Origin: Bradyrhizobium sp. 138
GTDB taxonomy: Bacteria; Pseudomonadota; Alphaproteobacteria; Rhizobiales; Xanthobacteraceae
Assembly (NCBI RefSeq): GCF_023074075.1
Contig: NZ_JADPKT010000004.1
Coordinates: 1 to 41,656, forward strand
Direction of reading: 5' to 3'
DNA: 41,656 nt
Part shown: positions 7,303 through 15,692 of the stretch, piece after piece
Layout of the letters: every line of letters begins with the position of its first letter
How positions within the stretch are numbered: the stretch's first letter is position 1
Position numbers and translations under genes: made by a program
Notes under the pieces: model-generated
Databases searched by the model: none
Seen by the model: only the letters and a program-made list of their open reading frames with translations
Told to the model about the DNA's origin: nothing

Positions 7303-9708
7303 CTACATCCTGAGGCGCGCGAACTGCATCGAGGCATGCTCCGCCTCGCGAAGGGAGTCGCATGGGACGATGCTCAACAACGACTTACAGAACGCAGGCG
7401 TGAGCTTGCCGCGGTGGATCACGACGTTCTCGTGCCCCGTGGCGGCTCGAGCGCTCTGCCATTGCCGATTGTAGCCGCGCTGTTCATTGGACTTCACGTG
7501 GCAAGCGGCGAAGTCGGCGCTGCCCAGCGTGGCCAACTGCCAGGCATGTACCGGCAGCTTGGTATGGATGTGCACCCACATCGGATTTGGCATCCTACCA
7601 TTGCGCAGCGCCTTGGGCTGCAGCTTGATCTCGAACAGCGTCGCTGGCTCGCTCTTCAAGGCGCGGGGTGGATACACAGACGCAAGTTCTTCGGCCGCCT
7701 GCAACTGTTCAAGGTACTTCTGCGACGGAAACGCGTATGTCTTCATGCAATCGATCGTGATCGCCGCCTTTCGTGCGTTCAATGAGTTTGTCTGTCCCTG
7801 AACCTGGGATAACATCGCCTTAAGCTGGACTATTTTTCCGTGCACTTCAGGCAATTGCGCATGCGTGAGTAGGCCATGGCGGAGGGGCTCCTCCAGCGCG
7901 GCTACACAGGCCTTAATCTCGACCTCTTGCGCCTGCAGGCGCTTAAGGACGAGATCCACGACGTGGTCGGCGTCCTCAGGCTTCATCTGGCGCGCTTGCG
8001 AGATGGCGCTTTGCTGAGCCGGCAGATCGAACTGCAGCAGCTCGTCCAATCGCTTGAGTAATCCCGTCAGTGCATTCCTGGAGGGCGGAGCCTGCCACAT
8101 CGCCAGGTGCCCGGTCGCCGATGATGACGCCCTCGCGCGTGCCTCCTCCGCACTCGCGAGTTTCTTCGTACCCATATCCGAGAGTACGATAACGTTGGCA
8201 GTAGAGGCTGTGGCAGCGTCGGGCCTAGCGAGCTGCGGCTCGCGCAGCCCGGCCGTTGAACTCCCCTCGCCTGCGGCCGGAGCGCGCTTGCCTTTCCCCT
8301 TCCTGCGCGCCGCGTGGCTCTCAGCCGCTAAGTCGGTCTTTTCCGATATCGCAGTCTGGGCAGGCCGCTCCACTTGCCTCTTTGGCTGCACTGCCAAAAG
8401 TCGCGTGACTTGATGCGCGGTGACCCATGCAGCTTCCACGACCTGGTCCAACTGTTCCAATGGAAGGTCGGCATCCGTTCCAGCATCCCTTAGCCTGGCA
8501 ACGATGCGTTCCACCCCTGAGGCCAATTCCGAATGCCGTTCCATGGCTCCTTCCAGAACGGTGCAGTGCTCTGCGTCGAGGGGCTCTCCGTCCTCGTTCA
8601 GAACGGCTTTGTGCGTCGAGAGGAATGCCGGAAAAGCATCCTGGATATAGGTCCCGAGCAGACGCACCCGCCCGTTCTCGTCCATGAGGGCGTCCCTCAC
8701 GGCTGGTTCAAACGTGCTCGCCTGAGACTCAATCAGAAGCTTCGCGAGCGCGATCCGCGATTCCAGATAAAAGCACCCATCATAAAGTGCCGAGCCGGTA
8801 TGCAGGCGTAGTGCGGCTTGGTTGGCCTTCCGCATCTCGGGCGTCGTGCTTGCCAAGTTGGCAGTGGCCTCGCAGGCGGACTGCATCCGTTCCGAGCGCA
8901 ACAGCTTCTTTCCCCACCACTCGATGACAGGCACATGGTCCTTCACCATACTGGAAGCCACTCGGCTCAGCTGGTCGGGGGTAGCGTTGGATTCGTAAAT
9001 CCGCTGGAAGACCTTTTCCGATTTCTTTCTGCGCTTTTCCAAGGCGTGGATAATCGCCCCGCCCACAAGCTTGCCTTGATGCCCCGCATCGAGCACGGCA
9101 TAGCAGTATTGACGGGCCTCAGCGTCGGACAGAATGCTCCGCGCCACGGCCGGGCGCACGCTCGCGTAGTACTCCAGAACTGCCGAGCCTGCTTTGACGA
9201 ACCGATCGGCCAGCTCTAGCGCCTCCTCCGAGTTCTGGGCATGCATGCCCGCATTACCGCAAGCGTCAAGTTCCTCACGCAGGCGATCCATGTGTCGCCT
9301 TGCTGCGTTGATTTCTTCCTCTGACGAGGAAATGGGGACTGCCACACCGGAAGTTGGCGCCTGGCTGGCGACTGGCGCCGTGTCTCCACCCTCCGACACT
9401 GAGGGAAAGCCGCGCCGCCGCGCAGTGACTGCACGTGGAGCAGCGGCTGCACTTGCCGCAGCGCCTAGGATTCGATCTGGGCCAACGGAGGGACCGGAAG
9501 ACCTGTCGCCAAGGGCATCGTCGGCACCGCGCGCCGTGCTAGCGGAGGGCGTCCCTCTATCTTGGGGCCCAGAGCGCATCCGCTCCACGACGGAATCGAA
9601 CGATTGACTGCCTTCCCCAGGGGCTAGCCTTGAGTGCGAGCGTGAACTGCTCGATCCGGCTCCAGCATCTCCAGTGCGCGATCTTCCAGATCGGCCAATG
9701 CCCGTCAT
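7303..9708 (-). CDS. Candidate type III effector, 801 aa, family not recognised
   Basis: A large protein directly behind a tts box (9751-9779) with a ribosome site GGAG before ATG 9708; the frame stays open upstream to 10164 but that part overlaps the promoter and is not used. Residues 1-130 are rich in Ser, Gly, Arg and Ala and look disordered, as in type III secretion signals. Residues 130-440 and 540-680 are predicted helical, with heptad-like Leu spacing. A basic cluster RRKGKGKR (about 468-475) in a Ser/Ala linker could be a nuclear-localisation signal. The C-terminal part (about 690-780) contains PMWVHIHTKLPVHAW and CHVKSNEQRGYNRQW, which I do not recognise. Secretion is inferred from the tts box and N-terminal composition; no enzymatic activity can be assigned. 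Confidence 0.7.
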   Translation of the reverse strand: MTGIGRSGRSRTGDAGAGSSSSRSHSRLAPGEGSQSFDSVVERMRSGPQDRGTPSASTARGADDALGDRSSGPSVGPDRILGAAASAAAAPRAVTARRRGFPSVSEGGDTAPVASQAPTSGVAVPISSSEEEINAARRHMDRLREELDACGNAGMHAQNSEEALELADRFVKAGSAVLEYYASVRPAVARSILSDAEARQYCYAVLDAGHQGKLVGGAIIHALEKRRKKSEKVFQRIYESNATPDQLSRVASSMVKDHVPVIEWWGKKLLRSERMQSACEATANLASTTPEMRKANQAALRLHTGSALYDGCFYLESRIALAKLLIESQASTFEPAVRDALMDENGRVRLLGTYIQDAFPAFLSTHKAVLNEDGEPLDAEHCTVLEGAMERHSELASGVERIVARLRDAGTDADLPLEQLDQVVEAAWVTAHQVTRLLAVQPKRQVERPAQTAISEKTDLAAESHAARRKGKGKRAPAAGEGSSTAGLREPQLARPDAATASTANVIVLSDMGTKKLASAEEARARASSSATGHLAMWQAPPSRNALTGLLKRLDELLQFDLPAQQSAISQARQMKPEDADHVVDLVLKRLQAQEVEIKACVAALEEPLRHGLLTHAQLPEVHGKIVQLKAMLSQVQGQTNSLNARKAAITIDCMKTYAFPSQKYLEQLQAAEELASVYPPRALKSEPATLFEIKLQPKALRNGRMPNPMWVHIHTKLPVHAWQLATLGSADFAACHVKSNEQRGYNRQWQSARAATGHENVVIHRGKLTPAFCKSLLSIVPCDSLREAEHASMQFARLRM

Positions 9709-9750
9709 ATTCCATCTCCAATCAAGTCGAGAATGCGCAGCCTGTCTGGA

Positions 9751-9779
9751 TAGACAGGCTGGCTGACGAGTAGCTGACG
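9751..9779 (-). promoter_or_regulatory. tts box (TtsI binding site) upstream of the 801-aa candidate effector
   Basis: On the minus strand the 29-nt element opens CGTCAGCTACTCG and ends CTGTCTA, matching the tts-box pattern bound by TtsI. It is nearly the same as the nolB tts box. It begins 71 nt and ends 42 nt before ATG 9708. Confidence 0.8.
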
Positions 9780-9883
9780 AAGGGCGTTTTTCCGGTTGCA
9801 CAGGAAACCCACATCGCCGTGGATCGTGGTCGAATAGCTCGGCCATTTGCTTTGCCCTCACAGATCCGGGCAGACGGCTTTGG

Positions 9884-10450
9884 CGAGTAGGCCGGCGGAA
9901 TCTCACCGCCGGCCTCTCAAGGATCCCAGCGTGAGACTCTCGCGTCACTAGGCTCCCATCAGGCGAACGAGCCGCGTATGCCGATCTTCCATTGCGCGAA
10001 CAACCCGGGACGTTCGCGAGATAGTCGTTCGAGAACGCGGCCGGTCTTGGCCTTGCGACCCCATAAAGCGTTTGAACTTCCGCACCATCCAAGCCTCGAT
10101 TGTCTGATTGACGTATCGAAGGATTGACCCAGAGGCGCCGGCCTGAATCGACCGTAATACACAATCCCCCCGCAGGAGGAGATTGAGCTGCCGAGCGATG
10201 TCAGCCATTGACACATGGGTCCTTTTTCGGAGGTTCAAATCCCGGATTTCCGCCCGCATAAACTTCAGCGCCGAAGCGCTGAGCCGAGGCAGAAAACTGC
10301 AAAACACCGAGGCGTTTTGTGAGTTCTTTGCCCGTCGCGGCCCGAAGCAGTAGCCGAGGAAGTCAAACTTGACGTTCGAAACCGGGCATATGTCACGCGC
10401 GAGGAGCACGATCCGGCGCGAGCGCTTCCTTCAAGTTCACTTCTGAACCG
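9884..10450 (-). mobile_element. Group II intron 3' remnant (broken reverse transcriptase plus domains V and VI)
   Basis: Minus-strand frames encode VKFDFLGYCFGPRRAKN, ASALKFMRAEIRDLNLRKR, RYVNQTIEAWMVRKFKRF and, in another frame, ERLSRERPGLFAQWKIG, the C-terminal thumb and maturase (GIIM) region of group II intron proteins. At least two frame changes mean the ORF is dead and its 5' two-thirds are missing. After the stop at 9959 comes a domain V-like hairpin (about 9921-9955, beginning GAGCC and ending GGGATC) and a domain VI-like hairpin (about 9884-9917, GGCCGGCGG/CCGCCGGCC) with the typical CTACTCGCC 3' end. So the 3' ribozyme end is well preserved while the protein is not. Confidence 0.75.
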
Positions 10451-10494
10451 GCCCCTGCAATAGCGAAATACCAGTCCGCCCCAGCCCGCTCTCA

Positions 10495-10878
10495 TCATTC
10501 CGAATCGTCTTGTCCTCCAGCCAATCTTCGAACAGCGCGCTCCAGGTAATACGAGGGATCATCGTCACACGAATCCGTCTCGCAGCTCTCTTGACTATCG
10601 CTATCCTCGACTTTGGAAAGATACTTTGTATGCCTGACTACTCGGTGCCACTGGTCGTTCTCGTTCTTCGTCCACACTTTGGGATGCTGTTGAGGATCAA
10701 GCACCCAGTTATTGCGACCCACGTGAACAAAATCCATTTCCGCTAGACGGTGTTCCATACCTCCTACGCCAGGACGTGATAAGACCACCGGATGATCACC
10801 GTCCATTCGCAGTTCATGCTCCAGCAGGATATCGCCCGCGTTCTCGGCGAGCGGATAAGTAACGCGTAGATCTACCAC
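10495..10878 (-). CDS. Unknown acidic protein, possibly the 3' fragment of a larger gene
   Basis: About 127 codons from a GTG at 10878; the frame is open further upstream to a stop near 10958, with coding-like residues (GGDHFRQQFGRNDITS), so a true start may be missing. The middle region has HPVVLSRPGVGGMEHRLAE and NNWVLDPQQHPKVW. The tail is acidic and Ser-rich (KVEDSDSQESCETDSCDDD). I do not recognise a family. It lies directly before the group II intron remnant and has no tts box. It may be an effector fragment or a rearranged gene. Confidence 0.4.
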   Translation of the reverse strand: MVDLRVTYPLAENAGDILLEHELRMDGDHPVVLSRPGVGGMEHRLAEMDFVHVGRNNWVLDPQQHPKVWTKNENDQWHRVVRHTKYLSKVEDSDSQESCETDSCDDDPSYYLERAVRRLAGGQDDSE

Positions 10879-10959
10879 GGACGTGATATCGTTACGCCCG
10901 AACTGTTGGCGAAAATGGTCTCCCCCTGATCCTGACCGAGCCTCCGGCTCCTAAAAGCC

Positions 10960-11679
10960 CTATAGTTTCGTCACCCAACCTGATATCTGAAAAATCGCGC
11001 GTGCTTACCCGGATCATCGTAAGTACTGGAAATAGCCTCCACCCACCGACAGTTGCAGCCCGCTCGGCTTTCTTCGAACAAAATCCGAGTACTCCTGCGG
11101 GTTACTGGCGATGTGCATTATTTCACTGGACAAGAATCTCGTCACTTTGCGCATGAAAGATTCTCAGTCGACGATCTGATAATGGGCGGATTGGAACGCA
11201 GGAAGTATGGCGTCGCGCTCGCCGACAACGACCCACCTCGCTCCAGGCCGGCAACCGCTTCCGCAAAACGGAGCCACCGATTCTGCCATACATCAGATGC
11301 ACGCGATTGAACTCGTGCCGCGACAAGCTTTGCCGAGGAGGATACACAACCCAGCTGACCACAACCTGACCAAAGCATCTGTCCGCACTCCGATGCGACT
11401 GCCATGCACTCTGCGGAAGACTTATTGGCCGTCAAGCTCTCTAGGATCGGGGCGCTTCGGCTCAGACGGAACAACTTGCTGACGCGCGGTCATTCACCAT
11501 GCGAATTCCGGAGCAAGTCGCCCACCGATTCCGAGATGATGCACCATTCCGATCAAACGTAGAATGTCGATCACAACAACATTTTTTCCCACGTCCGGAT
11601 GGAGCAGAACCGACATTGCTGGGCGAGTGACCATAACCTGGGTTTTGCTAGTCCAGAAGAGTCGGCGCCCAATGTGAGC
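10960..11679. other. No recognisable gene
   Basis: Several short frames overlap here on both strands without known motifs or ribosome sites. The region separates the acidic ORF from the first nodD remnant and may be further decayed symbiosis DNA. Confidence 0.35.
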
Positions 11680-11818
11680 CTTGCAGGACGACGCCGCCAT
11701 GCAAATCACCAAACTTATCGCTCGCCCCACCAGAGCTGCCAGCGACAGATTGCGTTCGGTCATCAGAGCATCAGGTGCGACTAGGAGACTGAGACACAGA
11801 CCTCAGACGTGTTGTCAC
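11680..11818 (-). pseudogene. nodD: nodD 5' remnant, copy 2
   Basis: From about 11802 leftwards the minus strand reads GLCLSLLVAPDALMTERNLS, clearly derived from the NodD start (F-K-GLDLNLLVALDALMTERNLS, LysR-type helix-turn-helix region). The start codon region is damaged, with an in-frame stop just before GL. After the LAA of the helix-turn-helix the sequence no longer follows NodD. Its DNA closely resembles the remnant at 12384, including the preceding AGTGACAA and the later GATTTGCAT, so the two are a duplicated pair. A nod-box-like sequence lies just upstream. Confidence 0.6.
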
Positions 11819-11870
11819 TATCCAGGATGCGAATGCAATCCATCCAAAGAATTGATTTCACACTTCATGT
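11819..11870 (+). promoter_or_regulatory. Degenerate nod box, copy 2
   Basis: ATCCAAAGAATTGATTTCAC preceded by ATGCAATCC resembles the 3' two-thirds of the nod box (ATC-N-AAACAATC-N-ATTTTACC). It is divergent from the nodD remnant, the classical nodD/nod-box arrangement. No gene follows closely on the plus strand, so it is probably vestigial. Confidence 0.45.
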
Positions 11871-12183
11871 GCTGCCGGGTAGGGAAAGCGTCGTGCATCA
11901 CGCACCATGGTAGGTTTACTGTCGGAAAAGCTGCGATGAGTACTTGATCATGGACGCCGCGATCGGATTGTAGGCACGGTTTTGCCGGGTGCAGCCAACT
12001 TCATGTCACCCCTGTCTTTGGATTGTGCGGCCGTTGAGCAGTTCATTCCACAGCGTCTCGGTGATTTTATAAACGTTAGAAAAAGGAAGGCGCGGCGGGA
12101 CGGCCTCGTTATGGCGTTCTCCAGCTGAGCGTAGCCGCGCTTGGCCATCACTGTCGCTCCGGTGATCGGAGCACGAAGGAGGC
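11871..12183. other. No recognisable gene between the two nodD remnants
   Basis: No protein with a known motif is visible. A minus-strand frame contains VYKITETLWNELLNG, which looks vaguely coding but which I cannot place. Confidence 0.3.
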
Positions 12184-12384
12184 TCACCTTCCAGGCCGAA
12201 TGAGGAGTTCGTTGCTCAAGCACGGAACGTCTGCCGGCGTGTGAGGCTTTGCAAATTGAGGGCCGCGATGCAAATCGCCTATCATCGCTGCTCCTTCCAT
12301 CAAACCCGCGGCCGTGCGGCTGCGCTCGCCATCGGGAGCATCGATCGTGATGAGGAGATTTAGATCCAGACCATGGAACGGCAT
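12184..12384 (-). pseudogene. nodD: nodD 5' remnant, copy 1, divergent from the nod box
   Basis: ATG 12384 begins MPFHGLDLNLLITIDA, matching the conserved NodD start (MRFKGLDLNLLVALDA), the LysR-type flavonoid-responsive regulator. After about 25 residues NodD similarity ends, and the frame closes at 12184, so no ligand-binding domain exists and the helix-turn-helix is incomplete. It lies immediately beside and divergent from a nod box, as true nodD genes do, indicating that a nodD/nod-box cassette was captured upstream of ttsI and then decayed. Confidence 0.65.
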
Positions 12385-12391
12385 TGTCACT

Positions 12392-12442
12392 GATCCGCCA
12401 TGTGAATGTATCGATCCAAACCATGGATTTCACCATTCGATG
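12392..12442 (+). promoter_or_regulatory. nod box upstream of ttsI
   Basis: GATCCAAACCATGGATTTCA followed by CCATTCGATG matches the conserved nod-box core (ATCCAAACAATCGATTTTACCAATC in sense), with an upstream partly conserved GATCC half. In rhizobia, flavonoid-activated NodD acts at a nod box upstream of ttsI to switch on type III secretion. It lies 350 bp before ttsI with no other gene between them. Confidence 0.7.
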
Positions 12443-12791
12443 TGTTCTCGGCAATCATCTCGACCTCAGGATGTCGGCGACAACTACCGGGATTGTTCCG
12501 GCGCTGAGCGGGTACTGCCCGCCTATCGATGCATTTGATTGATTGCCGCCTATGTCCCGGTGGCGAGAGCACATTCGACGTCACCAAGATGCATGCGCGC
12601 CACGTGAGACAGTGAACAACGCCAGTCGAGCTTACAATGGAATCCCCATCCAGTATGCGAGTCGCCAGCACCGCTTCTCTTCGTCTATTCCGGATTCCAA
12701 CGCTTACGCGGAGGCCGGACTGTTCAATTCCGCGCATGCTCGAACCTGACGTGGTGGGTGCTCTTGGCGTGACTTGATAGGAGGTCGCGGA
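12443..12791. other. Long ttsI leader without a gene
   Basis: About 350 bp between the nod box and the ttsI start. I see no credible ORF; it ends in AGGAGG 8 nt before ATG 12792. Such a long leader could hold a further promoter or RNA-level control, but no clear element is visible. Confidence 0.4.
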
Positions 12792-13526
12792 ATGCGAACG
12801 CTACTCGTTGATCATGAGACAGACCCAGCGCGCGTTGTACAGGATGCGCTCTCCGATTGCGGTTTTGCCGTTGACGTAGCGTGCACCCTGGACGAGGCGG
12901 CCGCCGCATTTTCTTGCGCCAGGTATGACATTCTCTTGCTCGAGTTGGTTCTACCGGATGGAGACGGCTTGGATTGGCTGAAGCAGTTGAGACGTGACGG
13001 ACATTCGATGCCTGCCGTGATGATGAGTAACTTCAACGAGCTCGGTAGGCGGATAGCGCTATTTAATGGCGGTGCGGACGACTTCCTGCCCAAGCCCGTA
13101 TCTACTGATGAACTCATCGCACGGATGCGCGCTACTCTGCGCCGATCAACGCAAATGACGGCCCCCATCGTTACCTTTGGCAATCTACGATTCGATTCGA
13201 TCGGCAGGCAAGCGTCGGTCAATGGTCGACCGCTGAAGATTGCCCGCCGCGAGGTGTGCATTCTCGAACATCTGCTCAGCCGCGCCGGCCGCACCGTGGC
13301 TCGCGCGTCATTGCAGGATAGCCTCTATGCATTTGACGACGAGGTCTCCACCAATGCGCTTGAGGTCGGAATCTATCGTTTGCGCGGTCATTTGAGTCAG
13401 TCCGGTGCGACGCTACGGATCAAAACCGCGCGCGGGATCGGCTACGTCCTTGAATTGAAATGCGCGGCATCGACCGCGCAGCCAATCGAACTTGAAAGAA
13501 AAGACCATCTTGAGCATCATTCTTGA
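12792..13526 (+). CDS. ttsI: TtsI, OmpR-type transcriptional activator of the symbiotic T3SS
   Basis: A 244-aa response-regulator-like protein: receiver domain (1-117) and a winged-helix DNA-binding domain (about 130-230, with RREVCILEHLL, EVSTNALEVGIYRLR and IKTARGIGYVLE). ATG 12792 follows AGGAGG. Order and identity fit TtsI, which binds tts boxes and activates T3SS and effector genes. The usual phospho-acceptor aspartate is Glu51 (LLLELVLPDGDG), while the conserved lysine of the FLPKPVS motif remains. An acidic substitution is consistent with phosphorylation-independent activity, as proposed for rhizobial TtsI. It is followed by and overlaps rhcC2. Confidence 0.93.
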   Translation: MRTLLVDHETDPARVVQDALSDCGFAVDVACTLDEAAAAFSCARYDILLLELVLPDGDGLDWLKQLRRDGHSMPAVMMSNFNELGRRIALFNGGADDFLPKPVSTDELIARMRATLRRSTQMTAPIVTFGNLRFDSIGRQASVNGRPLKIARREVCILEHLLSRAGRTVARASLQDSLYAFDDEVSTNALEVGIYRLRGHLSQSGATLRIKTARGIGYVLELKCAASTAQPIELERKDHLEHHS

Positions 13527-14976
13527 CAAGCATGCCGGCGTCACTCGAGGATCGATCGCCGCCAACGGCCTTTCGTCCACCTTTCTTCCTTGTCTTTCGC
13601 AGCTTTTGTGCGTGGTCGTCCTGCTATTCCCGGCTGCTGCCGTAGCTCAGATCAAGCGGGATGATGGAGGTGGGCCGCAGCGTACGGCTGCCGACGGCAT
13701 TAGCGGAACGCTGACCCTTTCCTCTTCGCTGGGTAAGACGATTCATCTGCCAGCGCCAGCTGCGAGCATCTTTATCGCAGATCCTACGGTCGCGGACTAT
13801 CAGGCACCTTCGAACAAGACCATCTTCGTTTTCGGCAAAAAATCCGGGCGGACCACCTTGTTCGCACTGAACGAGGGCGGGGAGGCTCTCGCTGAACTGC
13901 GTGTTGTCGTCACGCAGCCGATCGAGGATCTGCGCGCCACGCTGAAAGCCCAGGTCGGCGACTATCCCATCCAGGTAAGCTACACCCCGCGCGGGGCCAT
14001 CCTTAGCGGTACGGCGCCCAATGCGGAGATCGTCGACATAGCGATGAAAGTGACCGAGCAGTTTCTTGGGTCTGGTGCGCTCGTCGTCAACAAGATTCAG
14101 GTGGCGGGGTCATTGCAGGTGAACCTGAGCGTGCGGGTGGCGGAGGTCTCCCGGAGCGCTATGAAGGAGCTCGGCGTCAACCTCTCCGCTTCCGGTCAAG
14201 CTGGCCCTTTCACTCTCGGCTTGGTCAGTGGCAGTGGTGGTGGATACGGCGCGGCGCAGGGCGGCGGTACGGCGAAGATAGGAGTCAACACTGGCCATGT
14301 GAACGTCAGCGCTATGCTCGATGCACTGGCTCACGAGCGCCTCGCTTCCGTACTTGCTGAACCGAACCTCACCGCAATGTCAGGCGAATCCGCCAGCTTC
14401 CTCGCCGGCGGCGAATTTCCCATTCCGGTGTTGCAGGACAATCGGCAGGTCTCTGTCGAGTTCCGTCACTTCGGCGTCAGCCTGGAGTTTGTACCGACCG
14501 TTCTCAGTAACAATCAGATCAATATCCGCGTGAAGCCTGAAGTCAGCGAACTATCATCACAAGGTGCTGTCAATATCAACGGCATCTCCGTACCGGCTCT
14601 CTCCACCCGGCGTGCGAACACGGTTGTCGAGCTCGCCAGCGGCCAAAGCTTTGCAATTGGTGGGCTTATCCGGCGCAACTTCAGCACTGAGATCACGACT
14701 TTCCCCTGGCTCGGCGACGTTCCGATACTTGGTGCGCTATTTCGCTCATCGTCATTTCAACAGGATGAGACGGAACTCGTGATCATCGTCACGCCTTACG
14801 TCGTGCGGCCAAGATCGAACTCGAAGCAGATGAGTGCGCCCACCGACCGCATCGCTCCGCCCTCAGACCTCGCGCGCAGTCTGACGAACACATTGGCAAC
14901 GCGCTCGCCTGTTCGCAGTGCTCCCCCGATAAGCGTACCAGGCGCGACAAGGGGCACCGGCCACATCATCGAATGA
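13492..14976 (+). CDS. rhcC2: RhcC2 secretin domain protein of the T3SS outer-membrane ring
   Basis: A secretin of the GspD/CpaC type, up to 494 aa. A signal-peptide-like hydrophobic segment (LLCVVVLLFPAAAVAQ) is followed by a BON/N-terminal region (ADPTVADYQAPSNKTIFVFG) and a C-terminal secretin domain (VLAEPNLTAMSGESASFLAGGEFPIPV, then VELASGQSFAIGGL and LGDVPILGALFRS). In Rhc-I systems the secretin is split: NolW (RhcC1) supplies N-terminal domains and this protein the pore; it corresponds to NGR234 y4xJ. It resembles Flp-pilus CpaC more than animal-pathogen SctC. The start is uncertain: TTG 13492 overlaps the end of ttsI by 35 nt and is the longest; TTG 13510 is another choice. Confidence 0.88.
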   Translation: MKEKTILSIILDKHAGVTRGSIAANGLSSTFLPCLSQLLCVVVLLFPAAAVAQIKRDDGGGPQRTAADGISGTLTLSSSLGKTIHLPAPAASIFIADPTVADYQAPSNKTIFVFGKKSGRTTLFALNEGGEALAELRVVVTQPIEDLRATLKAQVGDYPIQVSYTPRGAILSGTAPNAEIVDIAMKVTEQFLGSGALVVNKIQVAGSLQVNLSVRVAEVSRSAMKELGVNLSASGQAGPFTLGLVSGSGGGYGAAQGGGTAKIGVNTGHVNVSAMLDALAHERLASVLAEPNLTAMSGESASFLAGGEFPIPVLQDNRQVSVEFRHFGVSLEFVPTVLSNNQINIRVKPEVSELSSQGAVNINGISVPALSTRRANTVVELASGQSFAIGGLIRRNFSTEITTFPWLGDVPILGALFRSSSFQQDETELVIIVTPYVVRPRSNSKQMSAPTDRIAPPSDLARSLTNTLATRSPVRSAPPISVPGATRGTGHIIE

Positions 14977-14986
14977 GGATCGACCA

Positions 14987-15649
14987 ATGAGATTACGATT
15001 CGTGCGCCCCCTCATCGGTCTGACGGCCAGTCTAGGTGGCTGCGCTAGCACCGCGCCGACTTACCTCGAGCCGACCGCGCAAGCGATCCTGGTTGAACAG
15101 GAGAAGAACGTCTTACTGTTTCAGACCCTTGGAGGGCCCGAACGGCAGCGTCTGCGTTATTTCATAGCAAGTACCAGTCGCGGTCGGTATGACGCACTGC
15201 ATCTTAATATCGTCGGCTCACGTCGGCTCGGGGCGCAGATAGCAGCTGAGGCCCGCGCAATGGGCGTCGACGCTCTCAACATCCGCCTGTACGGTCCATT
15301 CATCGATAGGCGTGATGGCTCTGCCGCCCGAATCGAGGCGATTACGTACGAGGCGCGCCCTCCCGTTTGTCCGTCGATTGCGATCGTCGGCCCTTCAGTG
15401 AACGACAATTCTTTCGATCCGACGCTTGGCTGCTCGATCCGGTACAACTTGGCCGGCATGGTCAACGATCCGCGCGACTTGATTGACAATCAGGCCCTTG
15501 TGCCGAGTGATGGCAATCGTGCGGCCATTCCCGTTGCCACATACAAAACCTTCGCGACAGGCAATAACAGCAATTTGGGTATAGCTAACAACAAGCTGCC
15601 ATCAGATCCCACGTCTGCCGGCACCCAGACCGTGCAGCCGTCTCGATAG
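14987..15649 (+). CDS. CpaD-like lipoprotein encoded with rhcC2
   Basis: A 220-aa lipoprotein beginning MRLRFVRPL, with lipobox SLGGC (Cys19). The body resembles the CpaD family of Flp-pilus assembly lipoproteins: HLNIVGSRRLGAQIAAEARAMG, CPSIAIVGPSVNDN and GCSIRYNLAGMVNDPRDL, the last being the recognisable CpaD-type end. It corresponds in position to NGR234 y4xK. CpaD proteins assist secretin assembly in the outer membrane, so a pilotin or secretin-partner role for RhcC2 is likely. It starts 10 nt after rhcC2 and is probably co-transcribed with ttsI-rhcC2. Confidence 0.8.
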   Translation: MRLRFVRPLIGLTASLGGCASTAPTYLEPTAQAILVEQEKNVLLFQTLGGPERQRLRYFIASTSRGRYDALHLNIVGSRRLGAQIAAEARAMGVDALNIRLYGPFIDRRDGSAARIEAITYEARPPVCPSIAIVGPSVNDNSFDPTLGCSIRYNLAGMVNDPRDLIDNQALVPSDGNRAAIPVATYKTFATGNNSNLGIANNKLPSDPTSAGTQTVQPSR

Positions 15650-15692
15650 CGAGAACATCAGTCGTTCGATGCGACCTCCTTCACAACACGAA

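Noticed and set aside
9709..10164. Upstream in-frame extension of the 801-aa protein to 10164
   Set aside because: It covers the tts box and the group II intron end and has no coding character; ATG 9708 has a ribosome site.
11425..11455. Possible extra tts box (CCGTCAAGCTCTCTAGGATC)
   Set aside because: It has an inserted base in the CGTCAG half and no match in the second half, and no gene follows.
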